Part shown: one piece after another, positions 17,177 to 26,586 of the stretch
Numbering within the stretch: the first letter of the stretch is position 1
How the letters are laid out: every line of letters starts with the position of its first letter
NCBI RefSeq assembly: GCF_026242045.1
Contig: NZ_JAPJDO010000005.1
Span: 232,784-296,783 of the forward strand
Origin: Mycobacterium pinniadriaticum
GTDB taxonomy: Bacteria > Actinomycetota > Actinomycetes > Mycobacteriales > Mycobacteriaceae
Direction of reading: 5' to 3'
Length of the DNA stretch: 64,000 nt
Position numbers and translations under genes: made by a program
The notes under the pieces: generated by a model
The model's database searches: none
The model's input: only the letters and a program-made list of their open reading frames with translations
Told to the model about the DNA's origin: nothing

Positions 17177-17701
17177 ATGGCGCACTCGATCGAACTGCTG
17201 CTCGACCAGCGCGCCGACACCACTGTCCGTCAGATGTGGCGGGGACTGGCCGATGCCGGCCTGCCCAGCCAACTGAAGGTCACCTCCGACACCAACCGCC
17301 CGCACATCACACTGATCGCCGCCGAGCGGATTGCGCCCGATGTCGATGACCGCCTCGCCGAACTGGGGGATCACTTCCCGCTGCCCGCCGTGATCGGCGC
17401 CCCGCTGATTTTCGGCGGCGGCCGAATGACGTTGGCTCGCCTGGTCGTTCCATCGTCAGCGCTGCTGGCGCTGCACGAGCAGGTCTACGACCAATGCCGA
17501 CGGTCCGTGTCCAACGTGTTCGCGCACAGCGCTCCGGGCCGGTGGACACCGCATGTCACGCTGGGCCGCCGGTTCACTCCGGCGCAGATCGGCGAGGCCA
17601 TGGCCACGAGCCACGAGATCGCCGCGCCGTGCGCCGTGACCATCACCGGACTACGCCGCTGGGACGGCGATGCCCGGGTCGAGCATGTGCTGATGAGTTG
17701 A
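17177..17701 (+). CDS. 2H phosphoesterase (2'-5' RNA ligase-like) protein
   Basis: A 174-residue protein with the two HxTx motifs of the 2H phosphoesterase superfamily: RPHITL at about 43 and TPHVTLGRR at about 125. Bacterial members cleave or form 2'-5' or cyclic phosphodiester bonds; the substrate is unknown. It starts one base after the bioD stop, so it is probably co-transcribed with bioF-bioD. A member sits at the same place in other mycobacterial bio clusters (Rv1571 neighbourhood), but no link to biotin is evident. Confidence 0.75.
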   Translation: MAHSIELLLDQRADTTVRQMWRGLADAGLPSQLKVTSDTNRPHITLIAAERIAPDVDDRLAELGDHFPLPAVIGAPLIFGGGRMTLARLVVPSSALLALHEQVYDQCRRSVSNVFAHSAPGRWTPHVTLGRRFTPAQIGEAMATSHEIAAPCAVTITGLRRWDGDARVEHVLMS

Positions 17702-17727
17702 CCTGTGCCCCACCTGCTCGACGGTGA

Positions 17728-18312
17728 TCACACCGGCATGCGCTGTTGTGCGGCGATTCCGTCGACCAGCAGTCGCACGCCGAAGTCGAACTGGCTGCCG
17801 AGATCGGCGTCGAGCACGGATTGTCCGTCCGGCAATTCGGCCCCGGCCGCATCCCATTGCAGCCGGGACTGCTCGTCGGCGGTCGCACCGAGCACGTAAT
17901 GCAGGACCGTACGGGCGGCCTGTACGCGGTGTGCAGTCGCGATCCCCGCCTCGCCGGCCGCTTCGGCGAGTACGCCCAGAATCTGTTCGATGGCGCGGGA
18001 CTGGCCCGCCGCGAAGCTGGCCGACACCAGTTCGGCTCCGTCGGTGTGGGACAGCAGTGCATCCCGCAGGTCGCGGCACACGGTCTCGATGCGGTCCCGC
18101 CACCCCATCCGCGCGGGCGTGGTGCAGGCCGGGGCCAGCACGTGGTCGGCGACGGCGCCGAGGAGTTCCTGCTTGTTGGCGAAATGCCAATACAGCGCGC
18201 CGGCCGTGACCTCGAGTTCCCGGGCGAGCCGGCGCATCGTCAGATCGGCGATCCCGTATCCGTCCAGGATCGCCGCCGCCTTGGCGACCACGTCGCGTTT
18301 GTGCAGCTGCAC
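17728..18312 (-). CDS. bioQ: BioQ, TetR-family biotin repressor
   Basis: A 194-residue TetR protein with its helix-turn-helix at about residues 22-46 (LTMRRLARELEVTAGALYWHFANK) and a TetR_C domain. It is divergent from bioB across a palindrome that recurs before bioF, the arrangement reported for BioQ of M. smegmatis and Corynebacterium. The GTG at 18312 lies six bases after a TAGGCT -10, so a leaderless mRNA and autoregulation are likely. Slow growers such as M. tuberculosis lack it, as I recall. Confidence 0.88.
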   Translation of the reverse strand: MQLHKRDVVAKAAAILDGYGIADLTMRRLARELEVTAGALYWHFANKQELLGAVADHVLAPACTTPARMGWRDRIETVCRDLRDALLSHTDGAELVSASFAAGQSRAIEQILGVLAEAAGEAGIATAHRVQAARTVLHYVLGATADEQSRLQWDAAGAELPDGQSVLDADLGSQFDFGVRLLVDGIAAQQRMPV

Positions 18313-18318
18313 ACCCGT

Positions 18319-18354
18319 AGCCTAGCCTGAACACCGTTCAAGTTCGCTGAACTT
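18319..18354. promoter_or_regulatory. Divergent bioQ/bioB promoter with BioQ operator
   Basis: The BioQ palindrome TGAAC-ACC-GTTCA is at 18328-18340. Leftward, TAGGCT (18324-18319) is the bioQ -10. Rightward, TAGCCT occurs at 18318-18323 and 18323-18328 as bioB -10 candidates. A second perfect palindrome AAGTTC-GCT-GAACTT (18340-18354) abuts it with half-sites in the opposite order and ends at the AGGAGG ribosome site of bioB. Confidence 0.85.
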
Positions 18355-18368
18355 CAGGAGGACAGCCG

Positions 18369-19376
18369 GTGACCCAGGCAGCGGTGGACGTGTTGGCACT
18401 GGCGCGCGAGCAGGTGCTCGAGCGTGGCGACGGATTGTCCCGCGAGCAGGTGCTCGAGGTCCTGCAACTGCCCGATGACCGGCTGGAGGAGCTGCTGGCC
18501 CTGGCCCACGAGGTGCGGATGCGCTGGTGCGGTCCCGAGGTCGAGGTCGAGGGCATCATCAGCCTGAAAACCGGTGGCTGCCCCGAGGATTGCCACTTCT
18601 GCTCGCAGTCGGGCCTGTTCGCCTCGCCGGTGCGCAGCGCCTGGCTGGACATTCCCAGTCTGGTCGAGGCGGCCAAGCAGACCGCGAAGTCCGGAGCCAC
18701 CGAGTTCTGCATCGTGGCCGCGGTTCGCGGACCCGACGAGCGGCTGCTGGCTCAGGTGGCCGCCGGTATCGAGGCCATCCGCGACGAGGTCGAAATCCAG
18801 ATCGCCTGTTCGTTGGGCATGCTCGACCAGGAGCAGGTGGATCGTCTCAAGGCGATGGGTGTGCACCGCTACAACCACAACCTGGAGACCGCGCAGTCCT
18901 ACTTCCCGAACGTGGTCACCACCCACACCTGGGAGGAGCGCTGGAGCACCCTGGAGATGGTCCGGGAGGCCGGCATGGAGGTGTGTTGCGGCGGCATTCT
19001 CGGTATGGGGGAGACGCTTGAGCAGCGCGCCGAATTCGCGGCCAACCTGGCTGAGCTCGATCCGCACGAGGTGCCGCTGAACTTCCTCAACCCGCGACCG
19101 GGCACGCCGTTCGGCGATCTGGAGGTGCTGCCCGCGGCGGAGGCGCTCAAGGCGGTGGCGGCATTCCGCCTCGCTCTGCCCCGCACGATGCTGCGGTTCG
19201 CCGGCGGCCGCGAGATCACCCTCGGCGACCTGGGGGCCAAGCAGGGCATCCTGGGCGGCATCAACGCCGTGATCGTCGGAAACTACCTGACCACCCTGGG
19301 GCGTCCGGCCGAGGCGGATCTGGAGTTGCTCGAAGATCTGCAGATGCCGATCAAGGCACTCAACGCCAGCCTGTAG
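18369..19376 (+). CDS. bioB: Biotin synthase
   Basis: A 335-residue radical SAM enzyme inserting sulfur into dethiobiotin. The [4Fe-4S] motif [13 protein letters not shown] gives CxxxCxxC, and the auxiliary cluster and substrate region includes [25 protein letters not shown] and [12 protein letters not shown]. The GTG at 18369 sits after AGGAGG. The bsaP gene follows by 8 bp, which fits the report that mycobacterial biotin synthases need that partner. Confidence 0.96.
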   Translation: MTQAAVDVLALAREQVLERGDGLSREQVLEVLQLPDDRLEELLALAHEVRMRWCGPEVEVEGIISLKTGGCPEDCHFCSQSGLFASPVRSAWLDIPSLVEAAKQTAKSGATEFCIVAAVRGPDERLLAQVAAGIEAIRDEVEIQIACSLGMLDQEQVDRLKAMGVHRYNHNLETAQSYFPNVVTTHTWEERWSTLEMVREAGMEVCCGGILGMGETLEQRAEFAANLAELDPHEVPLNFLNPRPGTPFGDLEVLPAAEALKAVAAFRLALPRTMLRFAGGREITLGDLGAKQGILGGINAVIVGNYLTTLGRPAEADLELLEDLQMPIKALNASL

Positions 19377-19384
19377 AAAAGCAG

Positions 19385-19615
19385 GTGATGGTCGAACAAT
19401 TGCCCGCGCCGGTCGGAGCGGGAATCTACAACGTCTACACCGGCGGACCGGCCGGCAGCGTAGTGCCCACGGCTGCCCAGCTGGGGCTCGAGCCGCCCCG
19501 GTTCTGCGCGGAGTGCGGGCGCCGGATGGTGGTGCAGGTGCGTCCCGACGGCTGGTGGGCCAAGTGTGCGCGGCATGGTCGCGTCGATTCCCACGACATC
19601 GAGGTGCAGCGATGA
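19385..19615 (+). CDS. bsaP: Biotin synthase auxiliary protein BsaP
   Basis: A 76-residue protein (75 if the adjacent ATG at 19388 is used) homologous to Rv1590. Residues 40-63 hold FCAECGRRM and [10 protein letters not shown], a CxxC pair plus a third cysteine and histidine able to bind a metal or Fe-S cluster. Work on M. tuberculosis and M. smegmatis reported that the product of this gene is required for biotin synthase turnover and named it BsaP. Placement directly after bioB agrees. The stop overlaps the next ATG. Confidence 0.82.
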   Translation: MMVEQLPAPVGAGIYNVYTGGPAGSVVPTAAQLGLEPPRFCAECGRRMVVQVRPDGWWAKCARHGRVDSHDIEVQR

Positions 19616-20217
19616 ACCCTGAACAGCAGCAGCGATTTTCGCGAGGTCGTGCGGCCGGCATCGTGGTGGTCGGCTTGGCGCTGGCCGGTGCCGCGGTCGG
19701 TGTCTTGTGGTCGTGGATGGCGCCGCCGGCGCACGGCGTGATCGCCCTGACCCGGTCCGGCCAGCGGGTGCAGACCTACCTGGGCAGCGAATCCGATCAC
19801 CTGTTCGTGTCGGCGGCGATGCTGATCGGGTTGCTGACCTCGATGGCGATCGTGGCAGCCGTGCTGGTGTGGCAATGGCGTTCGGTCCGCGGACCGCTGA
19901 TCGCGACGGCGCTGTGGGTGGGTCTGGTGGTCGCCGCGGGCGCCGCCGCCGCTGTCGGTGCGGCACTCGTGCACTGGCACTACGGCCCGGTGCCGTTCGA
20001 CACCGCCCCGGTCACACCGCAGAACCGGGTCTTCTACTACTCCGAAGCACCGCCGGTGTTCTTCGCCCGCGGCGCACTGCAGGTGGCGACGACGCTGTTG
20101 TTCCCGGCCGCGGTGGGTGCGCTCACCTACGCCCTGATGGCGGTGGCCACGCCGCGCGACGATCTCGGGGCCCTGCCGCCGGTGGAACGCGTACCGGTGG
20201 GGATTGCGTCGACCTAG
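19612..20217 (+). CDS. DUF2567 membrane protein (Rv1591-like)
   Basis: A 201-residue protein with four hydrophobic segments (about 14-34, 67-87, 95-117 and 150-172) and no recognised catalytic motif. Its ATG overlaps the bsaP stop, so it is likely made from the bioB transcript, as is Rv1591 in M. tuberculosis. Whether it helps biotin metabolism or merely shares the operon cannot be told. It converges on the lipase gene. Confidence 0.75.
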   Translation: MNPEQQQRFSRGRAAGIVVVGLALAGAAVGVLWSWMAPPAHGVIALTRSGQRVQTYLGSESDHLFVSAAMLIGLLTSMAIVAAVLVWQWRSVRGPLIATALWVGLVVAAGAAAAVGAALVHWHYGPVPFDTAPVTPQNRVFYYSEAPPVFFARGALQVATTLLFPAAVGALTYALMAVATPRDDLGALPPVERVPVGIAST

Positions 20218-20227
20218 AGCTGGCCCC

Positions 20228-21565
20228 TCAAAGAGGGCGCAGTGGAACCCGCCCGCCCGACACCACGCGGGCGACGATCCCGCCCAGGCGCCACATGCCG
20301 GCATAGGTCATCGGGTTGAGCAGCGTCGGCCACTTGGTGCGCACCGTGTGCTCCTCGAGGGGGCGCTTGTCGAACCGGTCGGTCAGCCAGCGCAGCGTCA
20401 TCGGGGCCGACATCGGGTGCAGCAGCATGTGCTCGCTGAACATGTCGCGGTGGTAGGTCACCCGGGCGCCGCCCGCGGAATAGGTGTGCGCCAGGGTGTC
20501 GATGTCGTCGACGGCGATCACCGAGTCGTGCACCGCCTGCACGATCAGCACCGGCAGGTCGGGCACCGCCTTGCCGAGTTTGATGTTGTCGAAGACGTAT
20601 TGCACCTCGGGCATCGCCAGGATGTCGTCCAGCGGTGGATGCACCAGGTCGTCCATGTCGGTCCGGAACAGCCGGATGATCGCCTCGGCCGTGGTCATCC
20701 GCTCGAGACGCTTCAGCAGCGCCAGGCCGTCGGAGGTGGCGTGTTCCTCGATGACCCGGTTGAGGTCGGGGTAGGTCTTGGCCAGCGCGGACACCACCAG
20801 GGCGGGTAGCGCGGCCAGATAGGAGCCGTTGAGCCGGCGAAAGGTGTTGCCCAGGTCGCCGACCGGTGATCCGAGCACCGCGCCGACGATGTTGAGTTCG
20901 GGTGCGTACTCGGCGTGCATCTCGGCCGCCCACGCGCTGGCCAGCCCGCCGCCCGAGTAGCCCCACAGCCCGATCTGGGTGTCCGCGCTCAGGCCGAACC
21001 GGGTGAAGCCGAGCACGGCCCGCAACCCGTCCAGGACGGTGTAGCCGGGTTCATAGGGGGCGCCCCACATCCCGTCGGGTCCCTCGTGGTCCGGAACGGA
21101 CACCACCCAGCCTTCGGCCAGTGCGGCCGCGACCAGTAGGTATTCGAGCTGTGCGATGGAGCCGACGGCCTTGGCGCGCCGGCGCATCGCATACGACGGG
21201 AAGCAGCGCGAGGCCACCGCGTCGATCGCGCACTGGTAGGACACGACGTTGCGGACCTGGTCGGGAGTGTGCCCGGTGGGGATGAGGACCGTGGTGACGG
21301 TGACCTGAGGAAGCCCGTTGTGGTCGGTGGTGCGATACAGCAGCTGGGTGGCGCTGACCCGCTGGGGGATCAGTCCGAGGAAGCCCAGTTCGACCTCGCG
21401 CGACCGCAGCACGGTGCCCGGTTCGGCGTGTTCGAAGCCTTCCGGCGGTTCGTAGAACGGGTCCTCGGCCGGCAGCAGGGGATGCGCGCCGCGCTCGAGC
21501 TCCTCGTGCGGGGCGCGGCCGATCCATTCGGGGCGTGGCGCCCCGGCGGTGCCAACCGGATGCAT
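20228..21565 (-). CDS. Secretory-lipase family hydrolase (Rv1592c-like)
   Basis: A 445-residue alpha/beta hydrolase of the LIP (PF03583) family. The nucleophile elbow is [14 protein letters not shown] (Ser at about 204), with a later [12 protein letters not shown] for the Asp and [10 protein letters not shown] for the His. No clear signal peptide precedes the fold, so export is uncertain. M. tuberculosis Rv1592c, in the same place before nadABC, has reported lipase/esterase activity. A TAAGGT -10 lies at 21580-21585 on the minus strand. Confidence 0.85.
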   Translation of the reverse strand: MHPVGTAGAPRPEWIGRAPHEELERGAHPLLPAEDPFYEPPEGFEHAEPGTVLRSREVELGFLGLIPQRVSATQLLYRTTDHNGLPQVTVTTVLIPTGHTPDQVRNVVSYQCAIDAVASRCFPSYAMRRRAKAVGSIAQLEYLLVAAALAEGWVVSVPDHEGPDGMWGAPYEPGYTVLDGLRAVLGFTRFGLSADTQIGLWGYSGGGLASAWAAEMHAEYAPELNIVGAVLGSPVGDLGNTFRRLNGSYLAALPALVVSALAKTYPDLNRVIEEHATSDGLALLKRLERMTTAEAIIRLFRTDMDDLVHPPLDDILAMPEVQYVFDNIKLGKAVPDLPVLIVQAVHDSVIAVDDIDTLAHTYSAGGARVTYHRDMFSEHMLLHPMSAPMTLRWLTDRFDKRPLEEHTVRTKWPTLLNPMTYAGMWRLGGIVARVVSGGRVPLRPL

Positions 21566-21611
21566 TGCCCGTCATTCATACCTTAAGAAGGATCTAAGAA
21601 TCCAATCCGAC

Positions 21612-22307
21612 TCACCCTGGCGGCCGTAATGCAGCAAACTCGTCGGTCACCCGGATCTGGGAATCGGTGAAGCGATACAGGGCCGCGGGCCGTCCGCCGG
21701 TGCGGCCCGGATGGGCGGTGGTGCCGGTCGGCGTGATGACGCCGCGACGGACGAGCACCCGCTGCAGATTGGTGGCGTCGACCTGATAGCCGAGCGCGGC
21801 GCCGTAGATGTCGCGCAACGTCGAGAGCGCGAATTCTGTTGGAGCCAGGGCAAATCCGATGTTGGTGTAGGAGAGTTTGGCAACCAGCCGGGTTCGGGCG
21901 TACTCCACCATCGGGCCGTGGTCGAAGGCCATCGCCGGCAGCGCGTTCACCGGATGCCAGCGGGTGTCCGGCGGTAGTTCCGGGGTGGCGACCGATGGCA
22001 CCAGGCCGAGGAACGTCGACGCGATCGTGCGAACCTCGCCCGGCAACCGGCCCGGATCGGAGAAGACGGCGAGTTGCTCCAAGTGGGCGATCTCACGTAC
22101 GTCGACCTTCTCGGCCAGCTGGCGTCGCACCGAGCTGGTCAGGTCTTCGTCGGTGCGCAGCCTGCCGCCGGGCAGTGACCACTTGCCGCGCTCCGGCTCC
22201 AGGGCGCGTTGCCATAACAGCACGTTAAGGGCGGGTTTACGCGAGCTGACGTCGCCAACCTGGAATACGACGGCAAGCACTTCGTGTTCAGTGCTAGTAT
22301 GGCTCAT
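21612..22307 (-). CDS. nrtR: NrtR-type NAD regulator (Nudix plus winged helix)
   Basis: A 231-residue protein with an N-terminal Nudix-like domain whose catalytic box is degenerate ([19 protein letters not shown]), and a C-terminal winged helix (about 150-225). This is the layout of NrtR, an ADP-ribose-sensing repressor of NAD genes. It is divergent from nadABC with a perfect palindrome between them. The ATG at 22307 follows a TACAAT -10 by seven bases, so its mRNA is probably leaderless. Equivalent to Rv1593c. Confidence 0.88.
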   Translation of the reverse strand: MSHTSTEHEVLAVVFQVGDVSSRKPALNVLLWQRALEPERGKWSLPGGRLRTDEDLTSSVRRQLAEKVDVREIAHLEQLAVFSDPGRLPGEVRTIASTFLGLVPSVATPELPPDTRWHPVNALPAMAFDHGPMVEYARTRLVAKLSYTNIGFALAPTEFALSTLRDIYGAALGYQVDATNLQRVLVRRGVITPTGTTAHPGRTGGRPAALYRFTDSQIRVTDEFAALRPPG

Positions 22308-22330
22308 GTTTTCGATTGTAAGTCGAAAAC
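22295..22330. promoter_or_regulatory. Divergent nrtR/nadA promoter and NrtR operator
   Basis: GTTTTCGA (22308-22315) and TCGAAAAC (22323-22330) form a perfect 8-bp inverted repeat with a seven-base spacer. The spacer region carries TACAAT on the minus strand (22320-22315), the -10 for nrtR. On the plus strand TAGTAT (22295-22300) is the nadA -10, placing the palindrome at the start of the nadA leader. Repressor bound here would block both directions. Confidence 0.85.
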
Positions 22331-22355
22331 CTCCAAAGCAAGACAGGAGGCGGAA

Positions 22356-23396
22356 ATGACCGTCCTGGATCGTGCCGACAGTGGCCTCGTCGACCGCATC
22401 ACCGACGGGCCCGGTGGCTTCGCCGGTGTGGACGGCGACGAGGAATGGGCCGCCGAGGTCCGCCGCCTGGCCGGCTTGCGCAACGCAACCATCCTGGCGC
22501 ACAACTACCAGCTGCCGGCCATTCAGGATGTCGCCGACCATGTCGGCGACTCGCTGGCGCTGTCCCGGATCGCGGCCGAGGCCGCCGAGGAAACCATCGT
22601 GTTCTGCGGTGTGCATTTCATGGCCGAGACCGCCAAGATCCTGTCCCCGGAGAAGACCGTGCTGATCCCCGATCAGCGCGCCGGCTGCTCACTGGCCGAC
22701 TCCATCACCGCCGAGGAGTTGCAGGCCTGGAAAGACGAGCACCCCGGGGCGGTCGTGGTGTCCTATGTCAACACCACCGCCGCGGTGAAGGCGCTCACCG
22801 ACATCTGCTGCACCTCGTCCAACGCCGTCGAGGTGGTGGCTTCCATTCCCGCCGACCGTGAGGTGCTGTTCTGCCCCGACCAGTTCCTGGGCGCCCATGT
22901 CCGGCGGATGACCGGCCGCGCGAACCTGCACGTCTGGGCCGGCGAATGCCACGTGCATGCGGGTATCAACGGCGACGAGCTGGCCGACCAGGCCCGCAGC
23001 CACCCCGATGCCGAATTGTTCGTGCACCCCGAATGCGGTTGCGCCACATCGGCGTTGTACCTCGCCGGTGAAGGCGCCGTTCCGGCCGACCGGGTCAAGA
23101 TCCTATCCACCGGTGGCATGCTCGACGCTGCCAGAGCCTCGCACGCCAAGCAGGTGCTCGTCGCGACCGAGGTCGGCATGCTGCACCAACTGCGCCGCGC
23201 CGCACCGGGTATCGACTTCCAAGCCGTCAACGACCGGGCATCGTGCAAGTACATGAAGATGATCACCCCCGCCGCACTGCTGCGCTGCTTGGTCGACGGG
23301 GCCGACGAGGTCGACGTCGATCCGGGCACCGCCCGACTCGCCCGCGCCAGCGTTTCGCGGATGATCGAGATCGGTCAGCCCGGCGGCGGCGAATGA
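22356..23396 (+). CDS. nadA: Quinolinate synthase
   Basis: A 346-residue [4Fe-4S] enzyme condensing iminoaspartate with dihydroxyacetone phosphate to quinolinate, first stage of de novo NAD synthesis. Cluster cysteines and active-site blocks are visible in [46 protein letters not shown] and [10 protein letters not shown]. The ATG at 22356 has AGGAGG six bases ahead; the frame extends upstream into the operator but those codons are not conserved. The stop overlaps nadB (ATGA). Confidence 0.95.
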   Translation: MTVLDRADSGLVDRITDGPGGFAGVDGDEEWAAEVRRLAGLRNATILAHNYQLPAIQDVADHVGDSLALSRIAAEAAEETIVFCGVHFMAETAKILSPEKTVLIPDQRAGCSLADSITAEELQAWKDEHPGAVVVSYVNTTAAVKALTDICCTSSNAVEVVASIPADREVLFCPDQFLGAHVRRMTGRANLHVWAGECHVHAGINGDELADQARSHPDAELFVHPECGCATSALYLAGEGAVPADRVKILSTGGMLDAARASHAKQVLVATEVGMLHQLRRAAPGIDFQAVNDRASCKYMKMITPAALLRCLVDGADEVDVDPGTARLARASVSRMIEIGQPGGGE

Positions 23397-24955
23397 CCCG
23401 TCGCTTCGCCTGCGGTGCCAACAGCGCCGGGGTGGACTGGCAGCAACGCGCCGACGTGGTCGTCGTCGGAACTGGCGTCGCCGGCCTTGCCGCAGCTCTG
23501 GCCGCACACCGAAAAGGCAGTCGCACAGTTGTTTTGAGCAAGGCGCCGGACACCGCGACGTTCTACGCCCAGGGCGGTATCGCGGTGGTGCTGCCCTACA
23601 CCGACGATTCCGTGGAAGCCCACGTCCAGGACACCCTGAGCGCCGGTGCCGGGCTGTGTGAACCCGATGCGGTGCGCTCGATCGTCGCCGACGGCTATCG
23701 CGCGGTGGCAGACCTGGTTGACGACGGAGCCCGATTCGACGAGAGCGGCCCCGGGCAATGGGCGCTCACCAGGGAAGGCGGCCATTCCCGCCGCCGGATC
23801 ATCCATGCCGGCGGCGACGCCACCGGCGCCGAGGTCCAGCGCGCCCTCGATCACGCCGCCGGCACCCTGGACATCCGCCGCAATCACGTTGCACTGCAGG
23901 TCCTTCACGATGGTTCGGCGATCACCGGGGTGCTGGTCCGCAACGGTGACGGCGTGGGGATCGTGCATGCGCCGTCGGTCATCCTCGCCACCGGCGGTTT
24001 GGGACACCTGTACCGCGCGACCACGAACCCGGAAGGTTCCACCGGCGACGGCATCGCGCTGGCGCTGTGGGCCGGCGTGGGCGTCGCCGACCTCGAATTC
24101 GTCCAGTTCCATCCGACGATGCTGTATGACCGCGACGGTTCCGGCCGCCGCCCGCTGATCACCGAGGCGCTGCGCGGCGAGGGGGCCCTGCTGCGCGATT
24201 CCCGGGGCGAGGCGATGACGACGCACCACCCGATGGGCGATCTCGCCCCGCGCGATGTCGTCGCGGCGGCCATCGAGGCGCGCCTGCACGAAACGGGGGA
24301 CCACTGCGTGTATTTGGACGCACGCGGTGTCAAAGGCCTGGCCGAACGCTTCCCAACGGTGACGGCCGCCTGCCGGGCCGCCGGCATCGACCCCACCCGA
24401 GAGCCGATCCCCGTCGTTCCCGGCGCCCACTACAGCTGCGGCGGTGTCGTCACCGATGTGCACGGCCGTACCGATCTGCCGGGGCTGTTCGCCGCGGGTG
24501 AGGTGGCTCGCACCGGGATGCACGGCGCCAACCGACTGGCTTCCAACAGCCTGTTGGAAGGCTTGGTGGTGGGTGGTCGCGCCGGCCGGATGGCTGCCGA
24601 GCAGGCCCGCGGTGCCGGCGCGCCGGTGGCGAAAATCGAAGAGCGCCAACATACCGCGCTCGACCGGCGGGTATTGCAGACCGCGATGACCCGGTGGGCG
24701 TCGGTGGTTCGCGACGGGGCCGGTCTCCAGCGTCTCGCCGACACCCTCGGTGAGGCGACACCGCGGCGCATGACCACCCGGGGCGATGCCGAGGACGTCG
24801 CCCTGACGGTGTCCGCGCGCGCGGTGGCGGCGGCGGCGTTGGCCCGCAACGAATCCCGTGGCTGCCACCATCGCCGCGACCATCCCGACACCGATCCGGC
24901 CCAGGCCGTCAGCCGCACTCTGTACGGTGACCACGCCGCGGTGTGCGCGCAGTGA
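23393..24955 (+). CDS. nadB: L-aspartate oxidase
   Basis: A 520-residue FAD flavoprotein oxidising L-aspartate to iminoaspartate for NadA. The dinucleotide motif [16 protein letters not shown] is at about 21-36, [10 protein letters not shown] and the succinate dehydrogenase-like active-site blocks [19 protein letters not shown] and [15 protein letters not shown] follow, then [26 protein letters not shown]. It overlaps nadA and nadC by four bases each, so the three are one coupled operon. Confidence 0.96.
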   Translation: MTRRFACGANSAGVDWQQRADVVVVGTGVAGLAAALAAHRKGSRTVVLSKAPDTATFYAQGGIAVVLPYTDDSVEAHVQDTLSAGAGLCEPDAVRSIVADGYRAVADLVDDGARFDESGPGQWALTREGGHSRRRIIHAGGDATGAEVQRALDHAAGTLDIRRNHVALQVLHDGSAITGVLVRNGDGVGIVHAPSVILATGGLGHLYRATTNPEGSTGDGIALALWAGVGVADLEFVQFHPTMLYDRDGSGRRPLITEALRGEGALLRDSRGEAMTTHHPMGDLAPRDVVAAAIEARLHETGDHCVYLDARGVKGLAERFPTVTAACRAAGIDPTREPIPVVPGAHYSCGGVVTDVHGRTDLPGLFAAGEVARTGMHGANRLASNSLLEGLVVGGRAGRMAAEQARGAGAPVAKIEERQHTALDRRVLQTAMTRWASVVRDGAGLQRLADTLGEATPRRMTTRGDAEDVALTVSARAVAAAALARNESRGCHHRRDHPDTDPAQAVSRTLYGDHAAVCAQ

Positions 24956-25809
24956 AACTCACCGGCGACGAACTGGCGGAAGCCGCCATCACCATCCGCC
25001 GCGGTCTCGACGAGGATCTGCGCTACGGTCCCGACGTCACCACACTGGCCACGGTGCCCGAGGACGCCACCACGATCGCGTCGTTGATATCCCGTGAGCC
25101 GGGGGTGGCCGCCGGGATCGATGTGGCGCTGCTGGTTCTCGACGAGGTGCTCGGCGCCGACGGCTACCGGATCCTCGACCGTGTCGACGACGGCACCCGG
25201 CTGGACGCCGGCGCGGCGCTGTTGCGGGTAGAGGCGCCGACCCGCGGGCTGCTGACCGCCGAACGAACCCTGCTCAACCTGGTGTGCCACCTGTCCGGGA
25301 TCGCGACCGCCACCGCGGCCTGGGTAGACGCCGTCGAAGGCACCGGAGCCCGGATCCGCGACACCCGCAAGACGCTGCCGGGCCTACGGGCGCTGCAGAA
25401 GTACGCGGTCCGGGTCGGCGGTGGCGTCAATCACCGGATGGGGCTGGGCGATGCCGCGCTCATCAAGGACAACCACGTCGCGGCCGCCGGGTCGGTCGTC
25501 GCCGCGCTGCGGGCCGTGCGCTCGGCCGCGCCCAGCTTGCCGTGCGAGGTCGAGGTGGACACCCTCGAGCAGCTCGATGAAGTCCTCGCCGAGGATGTCG
25601 AATTGATCCTGCTGGACAACTTCCCGATCTGGCAGACCCAGATCGCCGTCCAGCGCCGAGATGCGAACGCGCCGGGGGTGCTGCTGGAATCCTCGGGCGG
25701 GCTCAGCCTGGACAGCGCCGCGGAATACGCTGGCACCGGCGTGGATTACCTGGCCGTCGGCGCGTTGACCCACTCGGTGCGGGTCCTCGATGTCGGCCTT
25801 GATCTCTAG
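24952..25809 (+). CDS. nadC: Nicotinate-nucleotide pyrophosphorylase
   Basis: A 285-residue quinolinate phosphoribosyltransferase forming nicotinate mononucleotide. Active-site blocks RDTRKTLPGLRALQKYAV, GGGVNHRMGLGD, IKDNH and LLDNF are intact. GTG at 24952 overlaps the nadB TGA; an in-frame GTG three codons upstream is the alternative. The 3' end overlaps the next gene by 20 bp. Confidence 0.95.
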   Translation: MKLTGDELAEAAITIRRGLDEDLRYGPDVTTLATVPEDATTIASLISREPGVAAGIDVALLVLDEVLGADGYRILDRVDDGTRLDAGAALLRVEAPTRGLLTAERTLLNLVCHLSGIATATAAWVDAVEGTGARIRDTRKTLPGLRALQKYAVRVGGGVNHRMGLGDAALIKDNHVAAAGSVVAALRAVRSAAPSLPCEVEVDTLEQLDEVLAEDVELILLDNFPIWQTQIAVQRRDANAPGVLLESSGGLSLDSAAEYAGTGVDYLAVGALTHSVRVLDVGLDL

Positions 25810-26152
25810 GAGGCGTTGCGCCGATCCGGTCGCACTCGCCGGGTTCTATCGGGAGACGCTGGGCCTGGAGGAGATGTTCTCCACGCCGGACTTCGTCGCC
25901 CTCAAGGGCGCCGCGGTGCTGCTGACCCTGCAGAAAGTCGCCGACCATCGCGCACCGGACTGGCCCGACGGCCCGGTTCCGAAGCAGATCCATCTGGAAC
26001 TGGCGGTCTCCGATCTCGACGCGGAGGAAGACCGCATCGTCGGGCTCGGGGCGACGAAGGCGCCGGTGCAGCCCCAACCGGACAACTGGCGGGTGCTGAT
26101 CGACCCCGCGGGTCACCCGTTCTGCATCACGAACCTGATACCGGAGACCTAG
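25790..26152 (+). CDS. VOC (glyoxalase/bleomycin-resistance) superfamily protein
   Basis: A 120-residue protein with two VOC half-modules: DPVALAGFYRETLGLEE near the N terminus and a later IHLELAVSDLDAEEDRIVGLGA followed by a terminal LIDPAGHPFCI, which is the typical metal-ligand end block. The ATG at 25790 is inside nadC, so it may be translated from the nadABC mRNA. Function is unknown; the family covers dioxygenases, isomerases and resistance proteins. Confidence 0.75.
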   Translation: MSALISRRRCADPVALAGFYRETLGLEEMFSTPDFVALKGAAVLLTLQKVADHRAPDWPDGPVPKQIHLELAVSDLDAEEDRIVGLGATKAPVQPQPDNWRVLIDPAGHPFCITNLIPET

Positions 26153-26162
26153 GCGTTCGCGT

Positions 26163-26576
26163 TCAGGCGATATCGGCCACGAAAGCGCCGACGCCGCGCT
26201 TGACACCAGCGCGGGCGATCCGGGGCAGCGACGGATCATCGGTGCCCGCGGGCACCACACGCGGATTGACCAGATGCAGGTTGTGGCGGCCCAGGCGGAT
26301 GTCGGCCTCGCCGGAAGCCAGGATGTTCTTCACCCAGTTGGTCTTGCCGTGGCCCAGCAGGATGGCCAGGGTGTCACCCTGGCGGTAGGCGGAGACCACC
26401 GTTTCGTACTGCTTGCCCGACGTGCGGCCGCGGTGGGAGATGACCGACATGCCCGGCATGTACTTGGCCAGCGGCTTCACTGCCGGGTTGAAATACTTGA
26501 TCTGAAAGTTCTCGAACCACACCGGAAACCTCATCGGCACGCCCGGGGCGTTGTTCGGATGATCCTTGGTCGACAT
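26163..26576 (-). CDS. Deazaflavin-dependent nitroreductase family protein (Rv1598c-like)
   Basis: A 137-residue DUF385-type F420-binding protein, with the family blocks FNPAVKPLAKYMPGMSVISH, RGRTSGKQYETVV, LAILLGHGKTNWVKNIL and EADIRLGRHNLHL. The basic, aromatic N-terminal helix suits membrane association as in Ddn. It converges on the VOC gene and lies downstream of the PrsW-like gene. Substrate unknown. Confidence 0.85.
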   Translation of the reverse strand: MSTKDHPNNAPGVPMRFPVWFENFQIKYFNPAVKPLAKYMPGMSVISHRGRTSGKQYETVVSAYRQGDTLAILLGHGKTNWVKNILASGEADIRLGRHNLHLVNPRVVPAGTDDPSLPRIARAGVKRGVGAFVADIA

Positions 26577-26586
26577 AGTGGCAAAT

